Positions 17,459-26,218 of a stretch of DNA of 64,000 nt are shown one piece after another. The notes under the pieces were generated by a model, which did not search any database, was not told the DNA's origin, and worked only from the letters and a program-made list of their open reading frames with translations. The first letter of the stretch is position 1; every line of letters starts with the position of its first letter. This DNA is from Shewanella metallivivens. GTDB lineage: Bacteria > Pseudomonadota > Gammaproteobacteria > Enterobacterales > Shewanellaceae. Made by a program: the position numbers and the translations under genes. The stretch spans positions 1-64,000 of the forward strand of contig NZ_JAQQPZ010000009.1 in assembly GCF_028750675.1 (NCBI RefSeq), given 5' to 3'.

Positions 17459-18814
17459 ATGCCAACGACTGCTCCTAAGCATGAGCCTAAACACTCACGA
17501 AAATACACTCCCAATAAAGTGCAGAATCATTCGCAAAAACAATTACTAAACCCAAAAATAGCCATGTATTCAGCTGTAGATGCTCTCGTGCCACTCGCAA
17601 ACCTAAAACCCTCGCCATCAAAGCCAATGTCACCATTACAAGCTTACCAACAAACGATAAACGCTAGTTCACAACACATTGAAAACAAGGTGATAACCGC
17701 AGATCCTGCCCAGCAAGAAGCCTTATTAGCATTAGATACGCTATACCAGCAATTTATTCATTCATCCTCCATCAATAAAGGCTTATACCTGTGGGGAGAT
17801 GTGGGTCGAGGCAAAACATTTTTAATGGATTTATTGTGTCAGTGCATATGCCAACACCCTAAACAGGTACAAAACACTGTGTTGCGACTGCATTTTCATC
17901 GTTTTATGGCCATGCTCCACCAGCAGCTTAACCAAACTTCAGGGATCCGTGACCCACTCACCCATATTGCTAAGCAAATCGCGACACAGTATCAAGTAAT
18001 CTGTTTCGATGAGTTTTTTGTCTCAGACATTGGGGATGCCATTTTGCTGGCGAGGTTATTTGAAACCTTGTTCCAATCGGGAGTCACTTTAGTCGCCACC
18101 TCTAATATTCCTGTCATGGACTTATACAAAAACGGTTTACAAAGAGATAGGTTTTTACCCACTATTGGCTTGTTGCAGAAATACACGCAAGAAATCCACC
18201 TTAACGGAGAAATAGATCACCGTCTCAGTAATAAAACTCGGCCACAAAGCCCCCCAAAACCAGCATGGCTTGAGCTACCGTCAACACTAAATCCCAAGGA
18301 CATGTTTGATCAGTTATCCCAGCAAAGCGCCGATCAACACAGCCTTATTGGCCCCAAAAGTAAACACATATTGCGAATTTGCCAGCGCGACATCGCCATA
18401 CAAACTCAACATGGATCTTTTGCTTGGTTTGAGTTTAGCGCGCTATGCCAAGGGCCAAGATCGGCGTTAGATTACATTGAGCTTGCCAGCCAGTTTAGTC
18501 ATATTTTAGTCAGCGATGTGCCACTGCTTGGTGGGCAAGTACGCACTTGGATTAGGGCGAGAGGCACTGAAGATGGGGTGCAGGCAACGACAACAGGAGA
18601 GCGACAATTGGCTTATGCCAGTGAAGATGATCCTGCTCGACGTTTTATTAGTTTAGTTGACGAAATGTATGATCAAAAAGTCATTTTGATCATACATAGT
18701 CAATGGGCATTAGAAGACCTTTACCCCTCTGGTGCGCTGACATTTGAATTTAGGCGTACTTACAGTCGCCTCATAGAAATGCAACAATGGGCTTTAAACG
18801 CAACAATCAAATAG
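17459..18814 (+). CDS. AFG1/ZapE-family ATPase
   Basis: The P-loop ATPase of up to 451 residues has Walker A GDVGRGKTF near residue 118 and Walker B VICFDEFF near residue 180. The family's conserved SALDYIELASQF and GALTFEFRRTYSRL segments lie toward the C-terminus. E. coli ZapE (375 residues) acts at the division site under low oxygen. The first 56 residues are a basic, low-complexity extension. ATG 17459 lacks a clear ribosome-binding site, and ATG 17627 (MSPLQAYQQ) would give the usual family start. The gene symbol is withheld because Shewanella may hold another copy as the true zapE. Confidence 0.8.
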   Translation: MPTTAPKHEPKHSRKYTPNKVQNHSQKQLLNPKIAMYSAVDALVPLANLKPSPSKPMSPLQAYQQTINASSQHIENKVITADPAQQEALLALDTLYQQFIHSSSINKGLYLWGDVGRGKTFLMDLLCQCICQHPKQVQNTVLRLHFHRFMAMLHQQLNQTSGIRDPLTHIAKQIATQYQVICFDEFFVSDIGDAILLARLFETLFQSGVTLVATSNIPVMDLYKNGLQRDRFLPTIGLLQKYTQEIHLNGEIDHRLSNKTRPQSPPKPAWLELPSTLNPKDMFDQLSQQSADQHSLIGPKSKHILRICQRDIAIQTQHGSFAWFEFSALCQGPRSALDYIELASQFSHILVSDVPLLGGQVRTWIRARGTEDGVQATTTGERQLAYASEDDPARRFISLVDEMYDQKVILIIHSQWALEDLYPSGALTFEFRRTYSRLIEMQQWALNATIK

Positions 18815-19112
18815 CTTTGGCAACCTGGTAACTTTCAACGTCAGTAAAACGGCGTAAAAAATTGTCTAAAGCATCGTTTGTTGGGTAGTCAAATTGGTAT
18901 TTATTGTGAAAAAACACCGTTAAACTCACTTGAGCGTCAGACAATACAATGGTGTAACCATCGTGATCGGTTTGGGCATTGATGCCACACAAATGGTAAC
19001 CATCACCATAGATACTGTTACTACCCTCATGGCTGGTTACGCGTTTTTCACCGTATTGGGTGACTTTGTTAAACACCTTGAGCGCACGTTGAATATCAAT
19101 TTCATTTTTCAT
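18807..19112 (-). CDS. Small conserved protein, probably DUF3081
   Basis: The protein of 101 residues begins MKNEIDIQRALKVFNKV and contains a DGYTIVLSD segment and a FHNKY motif, which recall the DUF3081 family of marine gammaproteobacteria. No signal peptide or membrane helix is seen. The start at 19112 follows GGAT on the minus strand; the frame extends 15 codons further. Its 3' end overlaps the ZapE-like gene by 8 bp in convergent orientation. The function is unknown. Confidence 0.65.
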   Translation of the reverse strand: MKNEIDIQRALKVFNKVTQYGEKRVTSHEGSNSIYGDGYHLCGINAQTDHDGYTIVLSDAQVSLTVFFHNKYQFDYPTNDALDNFLRRFTDVESYQVAKAI

Positions 19113-19261
19113 AATAATCATCCGCTGGACAACACACACTCTACAATACGCCTGCAATATTAATACTGTCCAATATTGTTATAAATAAAGTTAAAACATT
19201 TCCCTTTACCCGTACAACAAGGCAGAATCGCGGTACTTCATAACAGACAGAACCCGATACT

Positions 19262-20215
19262 ATGCCTGATATTGTGATTGCTTTTTTTGCCCTCGGTTTA
19301 ATCGCAGGGTTAATTAAATCAGATTTAAAAGTTCCCAAAGCCACCTACGAAACCTTGTCTATTTTACTGATGCTGACCCTTGGCCTTAAAGGTGGTATGG
19401 CACTACACGGTGAAACAGCCAATCTAGCGATATCTGAATTGCTCGCTGTCATTGCTTTAGGTTTTATTACCCCACTGAGCTTGTATCCGCTGCTGCGAAA
19501 GTTTATTAAATTACCGCAAAAAGAAGCCATTAGTATTGCCGCTCATTATGGTTCGGTGAGTGCGGGTACCTTTGCAGTCGTGATGGCTATGGTTGATCAA
19601 TCGCAATGGCCTTTACGTCCTGAGACCACGTTATATTTAGTGCTACTTGAGCTGCCCGCCATTATTATCATGTTGTGGCTACACCGTTACCTGCAAGCCA
19701 AAACGGCTGGCAATGAAGTGCATTCCTCTGCTGGCAGTATTTTGCATGAAGCACTCACAAGCCGTGGCGTAGTATTATTGTGTGGTGGTGTGGTTATCGG
19801 TTGGATATATGGCACGTCGGGCATGGCGCCGTTAACGCCGATGCTGCTCGCAGGGTTTAAAACCTTATTAGCATTGTTTTTATTAGAAATGGGCATCAGC
19901 ACCGCTAAAGTGTGCTTCCCTATTCCATACAAACAATGGCGATTACTGATTTTTGCTGCGCTGATACCTTTTGTACTGGCGTGGGTCGGTATTGGTTTAG
20001 GTGTAGCGCTAGACTTACCCTCAGGCAGTGTTTTAGTGTTAGCCGGCCTCAGTGCCAGTGCGTCATATATTGCAGCGCCTGCAGCGATAAAAGCCGCGAT
20101 TCCAGATGCGAATATTGGCTTGGCGATGCTGGCGTCGTTAGGTATTACATTTCCTATTAACGTGCTAATCGGTTTGCCGATTTATCAGTTATGGATTGAA
20201 AAATTGCTGATGTAA
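19262..20215 (+). CDS. SbtA-type sodium-dependent bicarbonate permease family protein
   Basis: The 317-residue membrane protein has about ten transmembrane helices in two inverted halves. It carries the glycine-rich GLKGG near residue 42, HYGSVSAGTFAV near residue 98 and LSASASYIAAPAA near residue 262, all characteristic of the SbtA/DUF897 family. Cyanobacterial SbtA imports bicarbonate with sodium; the substrate of proteobacterial members is less certain. No PII-like SbtB gene is adjacent. It is monocistronic and has a strong terminator downstream. Confidence 0.85.
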   Translation: MPDIVIAFFALGLIAGLIKSDLKVPKATYETLSILLMLTLGLKGGMALHGETANLAISELLAVIALGFITPLSLYPLLRKFIKLPQKEAISIAAHYGSVSAGTFAVVMAMVDQSQWPLRPETTLYLVLLELPAIIIMLWLHRYLQAKTAGNEVHSSAGSILHEALTSRGVVLLCGGVVIGWIYGTSGMAPLTPMLLAGFKTLLALFLLEMGISTAKVCFPIPYKQWRLLIFAALIPFVLAWVGIGLGVALDLPSGSVLVLAGLSASASYIAAPAAIKAAIPDANIGLAMLASLGITFPINVLIGLPIYQLWIEKLLM

Positions 20216-20244
20216 CTTTGCGCTTTATTGTTGAATAATGAATT

Positions 20245-20278
20245 AAAAAGCAACCGCAATGATGTCGTTGCTTTTTTT
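20245..20278. terminator. Terminator after the SbtA-like gene
   Basis: AAAAAGCAAC (20245-20254) pairs with GTTGCTTTTT (20267-20276), followed by more T. It can also serve the convergent diguanylate cyclase gene whose stop codon overlaps it. Confidence 0.85.
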
Positions 20279-21245
20279 AATCCCTTTTATGGTGTTTTGC
20301 TTTTTCAACAAACATTGCTTTGTCGGCCAAGGTTAAATACTCACAAAGATCGACATTTTGCTTTGCATTCCGGCTCACAACACCTTGGCTATAGGCCAGT
20401 TGATAAGGCTTATTAGATTGTTGATTATACTGGGCAATTAAATCACTAAAACGTTTGAGCACAGCATCAACACTGGTTTCCTCTCTCTGGCTTAACAACA
20501 CCACAAATTCGTCCCCCCCAAACCGAGCGATAACATCTGACTCTCTAAAACATTCAATTAATAATCCTGCAAATGTGGTGAGCGCAACATCACCTTCTTC
20601 ATGACCATAATCATCATTGATCGCTTTAAAATAATCTAAATCAAAAAAAACCAAGCTGGTACTAAGTAATAACCTATCGCTATTGGCAATGGTTTTTGCT
20701 GCCAGTAATTCAAAGCCGCGACGATTGGTGATGCCGGTTAATGGGTCGAGGGTGTTTTGTTGAATCGATATCAACTCAGCTTCAACAAGCTTACCTAGGT
20801 CTTCTAAGGCTTGGATATCTTGTTTATTAAAGGTTCTGGGCTTATTGTCAATAATGCATAAGGTGCCAATCCGCATGCCATTAGGCATGGTCAACGGAAA
20901 CCCAGCATAAAAGCGGATATTGGGCGTGGCGAGCACTAATGGATTGTCGAAAAAGCGTGAGTCTTGCAGTGCATCGGGCACCACCATAACATCTGCCTGA
21001 TTAATCGCATGGGCACAAAATGAAATATCGCGGCTGGTTTCACATACATCGAGGCCTTGTACTGATTTAAACCATTGCCGATCACTGTCAATTAAGCTCA
21101 CGATGCTGATCGATACTGAAAACAAACGTCTGGCTAAGCGAGTAATACGATCAAAGCGCTCTTCTGTTTCAGTGTCTAACACATTCAAGCCTCGAAGTGT
21201 TTCGAGGCGTGTGTGCTCATTTTCGGGTATCGGTGCAAGTAGCAT
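20277..21245 (-). CDS. GAF-GGDEF diguanylate cyclase
   Basis: The 322-residue protein has an N-terminal GAF domain (about 18-150; segments ARRLFSVSISIVSLID and FCAHAI are typical) and a C-terminal GGDEF domain (about 160-318). The active site is an intact RFGGDEF and the product-inhibition I-site RESD lies five residues before it. It should therefore make cyclic di-GMP and be feedback-inhibited. No membrane segment is seen, so it is a soluble sensor with an unknown ligand. It lies 74 bp after glnE on the same strand. Confidence 0.93.
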   Translation of the reverse strand: MLLAPIPENEHTRLETLRGLNVLDTETEERFDRITRLARRLFSVSISIVSLIDSDRQWFKSVQGLDVCETSRDISFCAHAINQADVMVVPDALQDSRFFDNPLVLATPNIRFYAGFPLTMPNGMRIGTLCIIDNKPRTFNKQDIQALEDLGKLVEAELISIQQNTLDPLTGITNRRGFELLAAKTIANSDRLLLSTSLVFFDLDYFKAINDDYGHEEGDVALTTFAGLLIECFRESDVIARFGGDEFVVLLSQREETSVDAVLKRFSDLIAQYNQQSNKPYQLAYSQGVVSRNAKQNVDLCEYLTLADKAMFVEKAKHHKRD

Positions 21246-21319
21246 TAACGCGACCTTTAAGTTGATTAGTCTGATTTAATCAAAGCAGTAAAGTGCTTAA
21301 AGTTCAACTTACAACCGAA

Positions 21320-24169
21320 TTAAGCTTGTAAAATCTCGTTATAAATTTCAATGACAGCGTCTGTTTTTGGTGCCACCAAATCTACCGATATTTTCCCTGG
21401 TAATTGTTGCAATGTCAGTTCATGGTTTTCATCGCGCAGCCAGCAATACGTTTGCGTCAGGTGCTGTGCATGCATTACGGGTAGTAACTCTAGGTCTGCA
21501 AGCACTTCAAAAATTCGTACATTATCAGACCAAATGGTTAAGTCATGGTGTTGATGAGCGTGAGCGAGGACTAAGTATTGGGCAATAAACTCAATGTCGG
21601 CAATGCCGCCAGCGCTTTGCTTAAGATCAAACTGTCCTGGTTCGACTTGCAGTAAATGATCACGCATTTTAGTGCGCATATCGCGAACTGATTTTGCAAG
21701 TTCGCTTTGATCGCGCGCTTGTTGCAATATTTGCCCGCGTAAATCACTAAATCGCCCTGCTAGAGTGTAGTCACCAAAAACAAAACGCGCCCTAACTAAT
21801 GCTTGATGCTCCCAGGTCCAAGCTTCGGTTAATTGATATTGACCAAACTGTTCAATCTCGCTCACCAACAACCCTGAGGCACCAGATGGACGCAAACGCA
21901 TATCGACTTCGTATAGCTCACCCGATGTAGTGCGAGTTGCAAATAAATGCACAATACGCTGAGCTAATTTTAAATAAAAATGGCTACTATCAATTGAGCG
22001 CGGCCCATTAGTACAGCCTGCGCCGCTATGACCATGTAAAAAAACTAAATCTAAATCGGAACCATAACCCAGCTCCAAACCGCCTAATTTGCCATAACCA
22101 ATCACCGCAAAACCCATATTACTTGGGCTAGTCCCTTCAGGAACGCCATGGCGCTCAGACACTTGATGCCAGGCTTGCAACACCACTTGTTCAATAATGG
22201 CTTCTGCTAAAAAGGTTAAATGATCGCTTACCTGCATGACAGGCAATACCCCGGTGACATCCGCTGCAGCAATTTTCAGCTGTTGCGACAACTTAAATTG
22301 TCGTAACGCTTCCATTTGCTGCTCCATGTCATCCTCTGGCACGCGCAGTAAATATTGGCGTAACTCGCTTGGGTAATCATCAATAGAGGTGATGTCATAT
22401 AACTGCGATGGGTCAATTAGCTCATCAAGCAACATCGGGAAGTTAGCCAGTTCTCGTGCAATCCATGGGCTGGCACAACATAAACTCACCAATTGTTGCC
22501 TTGCGCCTGGGTTTTCACATAACAACTCTAGGTAGGTTGTGCGGGTTAAGATTTTATCTAACACGTTAGAGACAGGTTTAAAGGCGGCACTAGGCATAGA
22601 TTGATTAAACAATTCTTCAAGCAACTTGGGCATGAGTTTATCTAAAGTTTCACGGCCACGAGGACCAATAGAGCGTTTAGACACGGTTTGACGCCAATCG
22701 CTTAGCATGGGCCACAGTGTTTCGTCTTCAATCTGTTGTTCTTGCAGCAGAGCTAACGCGTCTTCATCTTGCTGAATATTCCAAAAGAGCGATGACCAAT
22801 GATCGTTATAGTCATGATTATCACTGCCGCCTACGGTGGCATTAAAGTGCTCATGAATGGTGGCCATTGCATTATCGATTTGCTCGCGCAGCTGTGCCTC
22901 ATCGTCAAGTTCTAGTGGTATACACAGTCGTTGCCAGTCAAGGGCATTACTAGGCAGTGTTTGCGTTTGTTTATCATCAATGGCTTGAAGAAGATTTTCC
23001 ACTCTGCGCAGTAAAATGTAACTGTGCTTTAACTCATCAACGGCTAAATATTCTAACTGCCCCAAACTGTACAAAGTATCAATGGCGCCGAATAAGCTTT
23101 GTTGACGTAACGCGGGTTCACGGCCGCCACGAATTAACTGGAAGCTTTGCACCACGAATTCCACTTCACGGATCCCGCCGGCACCGAGCTTAATATTATC
23201 GGTTAATTGTCTGCGCCTCACTTCTTGGGCAATTAATTGTTTCATTTTGCGTAGCGATTCGATTGCCGAGAAGTCAATATAACGGCGATACACAAATGGG
23301 CGGAGCAAGTCATGCAGTTCGTCACAATAACCACTCCAAGGGCCTAATACCCGAGCTTTGACCATGGCATAGCGTTCCCAGTCGCGGCCTTGCTCCTGAT
23401 AATAATCTTCTAAACCGCTAAAGCTAACGACCAGCGGTCCACTTTCACCATAAGGACGCAGGCGCATATCAACACGAAATACAAAACCGTCAACCGTCAC
23501 TTGATCAAGAATATTAACGAGGCGTTGCCCCATGCGAATAAAAAATTGCTGATTAGCTTGCGCACGGCGACCGCCGACCGTCTCACCATGCTCAGGAAAA
23601 GTAAAGATTAAATCGATGTCAGATGAAAAATTTAGCTCACGGCCACCCAGTTTACCCATGCCTAAAATTAATAATGGTTGTGGCTTACCATCCGCACTGG
23701 TTGGCGTGCCAAATTGCTTGCACATGTCTTGATAAACCCAATCCCGACCAGCAATAACAAGTGCTTCAGCCAATGATGACAAGTCAAGCAGTGACTCTTC
23801 TATTGGGGTGTAATTTAAAAAATCGCGCCACGCTATGCGTACCATTTGCAAATTTCGATAACGACGTAAGACTGATTTAGCTTGTTCCTCTTGGGTTATC
23901 TCTTCTAATTGAGCATGCAACTCTATGTCAAATTGGCTGCGGTCAATGTCATCTAATAGGCCTGCAAACAGTTGTACTATCCATTCAGGACGACGACACA
24001 ATTGATCAGCAATGTAGTCACTTAAAGCAAACACCGACATTAATTCTTGTTGTTGCTCTTTTGACAATTCGGTTGTCGCTTCAGGCCAAACTTCACAAAG
24101 TCTTAACCAGTAACGATCTGCGGTTTCGACTAGCGCAGCAGATAACGTCTTGTTACTTTGGTTTTGCAT
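21320..24169 (-). CDS. glnE: Glutamine synthetase adenylyltransferase/deadenylase
   Basis: The 949-residue bifunctional enzyme controls glutamine synthetase by adding and removing AMP in response to PII. Two nucleotidyltransferase modules are visible. The N-terminal deadenylase has [19 protein letters not shown] near residue 180 and the C-terminal adenylylase has [19 protein letters not shown] near residue 700. Each carries the paired aspartates. The length fits the E. coli enzyme (946). The start is ATG 24169. A palindrome 34 bp upstream (24203) is shared with the downstream PspA cluster and probably serves the divergent lipoprotein gene. Confidence 0.96.
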   Translation of the reverse strand: MQNQSNKTLSAALVETADRYWLRLCEVWPEATTELSKEQQQELMSVFALSDYIADQLCRRPEWIVQLFAGLLDDIDRSQFDIELHAQLEEITQEEQAKSVLRRYRNLQMVRIAWRDFLNYTPIEESLLDLSSLAEALVIAGRDWVYQDMCKQFGTPTSADGKPQPLLILGMGKLGGRELNFSSDIDLIFTFPEHGETVGGRRAQANQQFFIRMGQRLVNILDQVTVDGFVFRVDMRLRPYGESGPLVVSFSGLEDYYQEQGRDWERYAMVKARVLGPWSGYCDELHDLLRPFVYRRYIDFSAIESLRKMKQLIAQEVRRRQLTDNIKLGAGGIREVEFVVQSFQLIRGGREPALRQQSLFGAIDTLYSLGQLEYLAVDELKHSYILLRRVENLLQAIDDKQTQTLPSNALDWQRLCIPLELDDEAQLREQIDNAMATIHEHFNATVGGSDNHDYNDHWSSLFWNIQQDEDALALLQEQQIEDETLWPMLSDWRQTVSKRSIGPRGRETLDKLMPKLLEELFNQSMPSAAFKPVSNVLDKILTRTTYLELLCENPGARQQLVSLCCASPWIARELANFPMLLDELIDPSQLYDITSIDDYPSELRQYLLRVPEDDMEQQMEALRQFKLSQQLKIAAADVTGVLPVMQVSDHLTFLAEAIIEQVVLQAWHQVSERHGVPEGTSPSNMGFAVIGYGKLGGLELGYGSDLDLVFLHGHSGAGCTNGPRSIDSSHFYLKLAQRIVHLFATRTTSGELYEVDMRLRPSGASGLLVSEIEQFGQYQLTEAWTWEHQALVRARFVFGDYTLAGRFSDLRGQILQQARDQSELAKSVRDMRTKMRDHLLQVEPGQFDLKQSAGGIADIEFIAQYLVLAHAHQHHDLTIWSDNVRIFEVLADLELLPVMHAQHLTQTYCWLRDENHELTLQQLPGKISVDLVAPKTDAVIEIYNEILQA

Positions 24170-24200
24170 GGCAATAAATATCCCTAAAGAAAATGAATGT

Positions 24201-24229
24201 TGGACATATTATGTCGTGAATGCTATATC
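24201..24229 (+). promoter_or_regulatory. Promoter with operator-like palindrome before the PspA cluster
   Basis: TGGACA (24201-24206), 17 bp of spacer and TATATC (24224-24229) form a sigma-70-type promoter pointing at the lipoprotein gene. The palindrome GACATATTATGTC (24203-24215) overlaps the -35 box. The same palindrome in the same position relative to a -35 box occurs at 27998. Confidence 0.6.
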
Positions 24230-24333
24230 TAATGATCTGTCTATTGATGCAGATTAATATCATTGACATCAAGATTACTATAACCTGTGTCATATTGAAT
24301 TAGCACATGAAAAATCTACATTTTGGAGAAAAC

Positions 24334-25302
24334 ATGGTAGGTCACCTCCCCCGTGTACTCACATTGATAACCGTGATGATCGTCGCACTGACACTCAGTG
24401 CTTGTGGCGACGACAGACCGGAGCAAATTGCTAAGTACCAGCAATTAACGCAGCAGCGTCTTGAATTGCTTTCAACATCACTTAAAGACGATCAATTACG
24501 CAATGCCAATTTATTGAAGCAATACACCAGTATTTTAGCTAAGCGTCAGCCTGATTTAGCCCCTTTATTAAATGAATTAGCCAAAGATGCTGACACCGAA
24601 GGGCCAATGTTTCAGTCACTAACGCGTCGTTATAAAGAGTTGAGCAATAGCGCAAACTTTGTTGATTTAGACCAACAACTGGCCGAAGCTCAAAACGTAT
24701 ATCAGGCCGCTGACACCAGCTTATACAACGACATGCTATCGGATCCGGTTAACGTCGTCGCCGATATGTCTAAAGGCCAATTAGCCCGAGTCAATGCCAT
24801 TAGCCGTGAAGCAGAGGCCTTAGCAAACGGTACTGACGCCACAGAGCCAGGCAGCCAATTAGTGGGTAATCCAGCTTATGGTAGCTGGCAAACTGGCTCA
24901 AACGGCATGTCTTTTTGGGCTTGGTATGGCATGTACGCGATGTTTTCTAACTTCACACGACCCATTTATTACGATAACTGGTCAAGTCGTCGTGGTTACA
25001 GTTACTATAACGACGTTGGCCGTTATCGCTATACCTCGCCAAAACAGGCCACTTCACAAGCCAAAACATTCGAACAAACCAAAAAGCGTTTTGATAGCCA
25101 AGGCAAACGATTTGATAGCCCATATGCTAAAACTCGTACAGGCTCGACCACCCTGTCGCGTCAAAGTACCAGTGCGCCGAAACCCAGCAGCACAACTCGC
25201 ACGGCAAGTACTAGCAGTAAGTTTCGTTCAAATTATTCTAAAGACAGCAGTTTCCGCAACTCAAGCAGCCGCACTAGTCGCGGTGTTAGCCGTGGTAAAT
25301 AG
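24334..25302 (+). CDS. Predicted lipoprotein heading the PspA/polyamine cluster
   Basis: The protein of 322 residues has a lipoprotein signal with lipobox LSAC, cysteine at about residue 24, then GDD. The Asp after Cys+1 hints at, but does not prove, inner-membrane retention. Residues 30-150 are helical. A Trp/Tyr-rich stretch around 185-245 follows, and the last 75 residues are a basic Ser/Thr/Arg-rich tail. No domain is recognised. The tail recalls the DUF1190 proteins (YjfM/YgiB) in a similar E. coli operon, but only in composition. The start at 24334 follows GGAG by six bases. It lies 13 bp before the DUF350 gene. Confidence 0.75.
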   Translation: MVGHLPRVLTLITVMIVALTLSACGDDRPEQIAKYQQLTQQRLELLSTSLKDDQLRNANLLKQYTSILAKRQPDLAPLLNELAKDADTEGPMFQSLTRRYKELSNSANFVDLDQQLAEAQNVYQAADTSLYNDMLSDPVNVVADMSKGQLARVNAISREAEALANGTDATEPGSQLVGNPAYGSWQTGSNGMSFWAWYGMYAMFSNFTRPIYYDNWSSRRGYSYYNDVGRYRYTSPKQATSQAKTFEQTKKRFDSQGKRFDSPYAKTRTGSTTLSRQSTSAPKPSSTTRTASTSSKFRSNYSKDSSFRNSSSRTSRGVSRGK

Positions 25303-25315
25303 GTAAGGACTCCCC

Positions 25316-26215
25316 ATGACATTTTTTCAAGAATATGGCTTAACTCAATCGCTGGCGATCATCTTAGCCATCGACTTAAGTATCGCGATTGTGTTGCTGG
25401 CATTAATGCGCTATTTGCAAGGTTGGAGCATTAAAGTTAATAGCAGCGCCGAACTGGCTGAGCGTGATAATTTTGCCTTTGGTATTAGTACCGCAGGGGC
25501 CATTGCCGCGTTAGGTATTGTACTGACTGGCGCGATTACCGGCGAGGCCGCACCATCGTATTTAACCGAGGCCATTGGCATGTCGGCTTATGGTTTATTT
25601 GGTTTAGTGCTGATTAAACTTGGACGCTTTTTACATGACAAAATCGCCTTAAATGAATTTGCCAAAAATACCGAAATTTTAAAAGGAAACGTGTCTGTTG
25701 CCGTAGTTGATGCTGCTGCAGCCATTGCGACAGCCATTATTATTCGCGCCGTATTGATGTGGGCAGAAGACATCACCGTAAACACCTTTATTGCGATTTT
25801 TAGCGCATTTTTAATTTCACAGTTAATGCTTGTACTGCTGACTCGTCTACGTGAAAAACGCTACGCTAAGCGTAATCAAGAAGCCTCAATGCAACAGGCC
25901 TTAGCACAAGGTCAAACCGCTTTGGCACTGCGCCACAGCGGTTATATGATTGCCATGGCATTAAGCTTTAATGCCGCCAGCCATTTCATTATTTATCAAC
26001 CTACAGGTTATGTCACCAACATCATTGGTTGGTTTGTGTTCTCGTTGATTATGCTAGTGGCCTTATCATTACTCATTGCTTTAGTGAAAAAGCTGGTTTT
26101 AGCCGGCATTAACTTAGCTGAAGAAGTTGAAAAGCAGCAAAACATTGGGATTGCAGCGGTCGAAATGGCCATTAGTATTGCTGTCGCACTGATTTTAACG
26201 GCGTTAATGGCGTAA
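25316..26215 (+). CDS. DUF350-family membrane protein (YjfL-like, duplicated)
   Basis: The 299-residue protein has about eight transmembrane helices arranged as two DUF350 repeats (about 10-140 and 155-298). Each contains an FGIS-or-SFNA-type helix start, as in NFAFGISTAGAIAALG near residue 48. E. coli YjfL is a single such unit. The family has no established biochemical role, though it is repeatedly linked to PspA-type genes. It is 13 bp after the lipoprotein gene and 3 bp before the spermidine-synthase-like gene, so translation is probably coupled. Confidence 0.85.
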   Translation: MTFFQEYGLTQSLAIILAIDLSIAIVLLALMRYLQGWSIKVNSSAELAERDNFAFGISTAGAIAALGIVLTGAITGEAAPSYLTEAIGMSAYGLFGLVLIKLGRFLHDKIALNEFAKNTEILKGNVSVAVVDAAAAIATAIIIRAVLMWAEDITVNTFIAIFSAFLISQLMLVLLTRLREKRYAKRNQEASMQQALAQGQTALALRHSGYMIAMALSFNAASHFIIYQPTGYVTNIIGWFVFSLIMLVALSLLIALVKKLVLAGINLAEEVEKQQNIGIAAVEMAISIAVALILTALMA

Positions 26216-26218
26216 TTT

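Noticed and set aside
24203..24215. Palindrome as a glnE operator
   Set aside because: It lies 34 bp from glnE, but the same motif recurs only in the PspA cluster and overlaps a -35 box pointing away from glnE, so the cluster is the likelier target.
24878..25306. 142-codon frame overlapping the lipoprotein gene on the same strand
   Set aside because: It is a shifted reading of the Ser/Thr/Arg-rich tail of the lipoprotein, has no ribosome-binding site and shows only low-complexity Ala/Val/Arg sequence.
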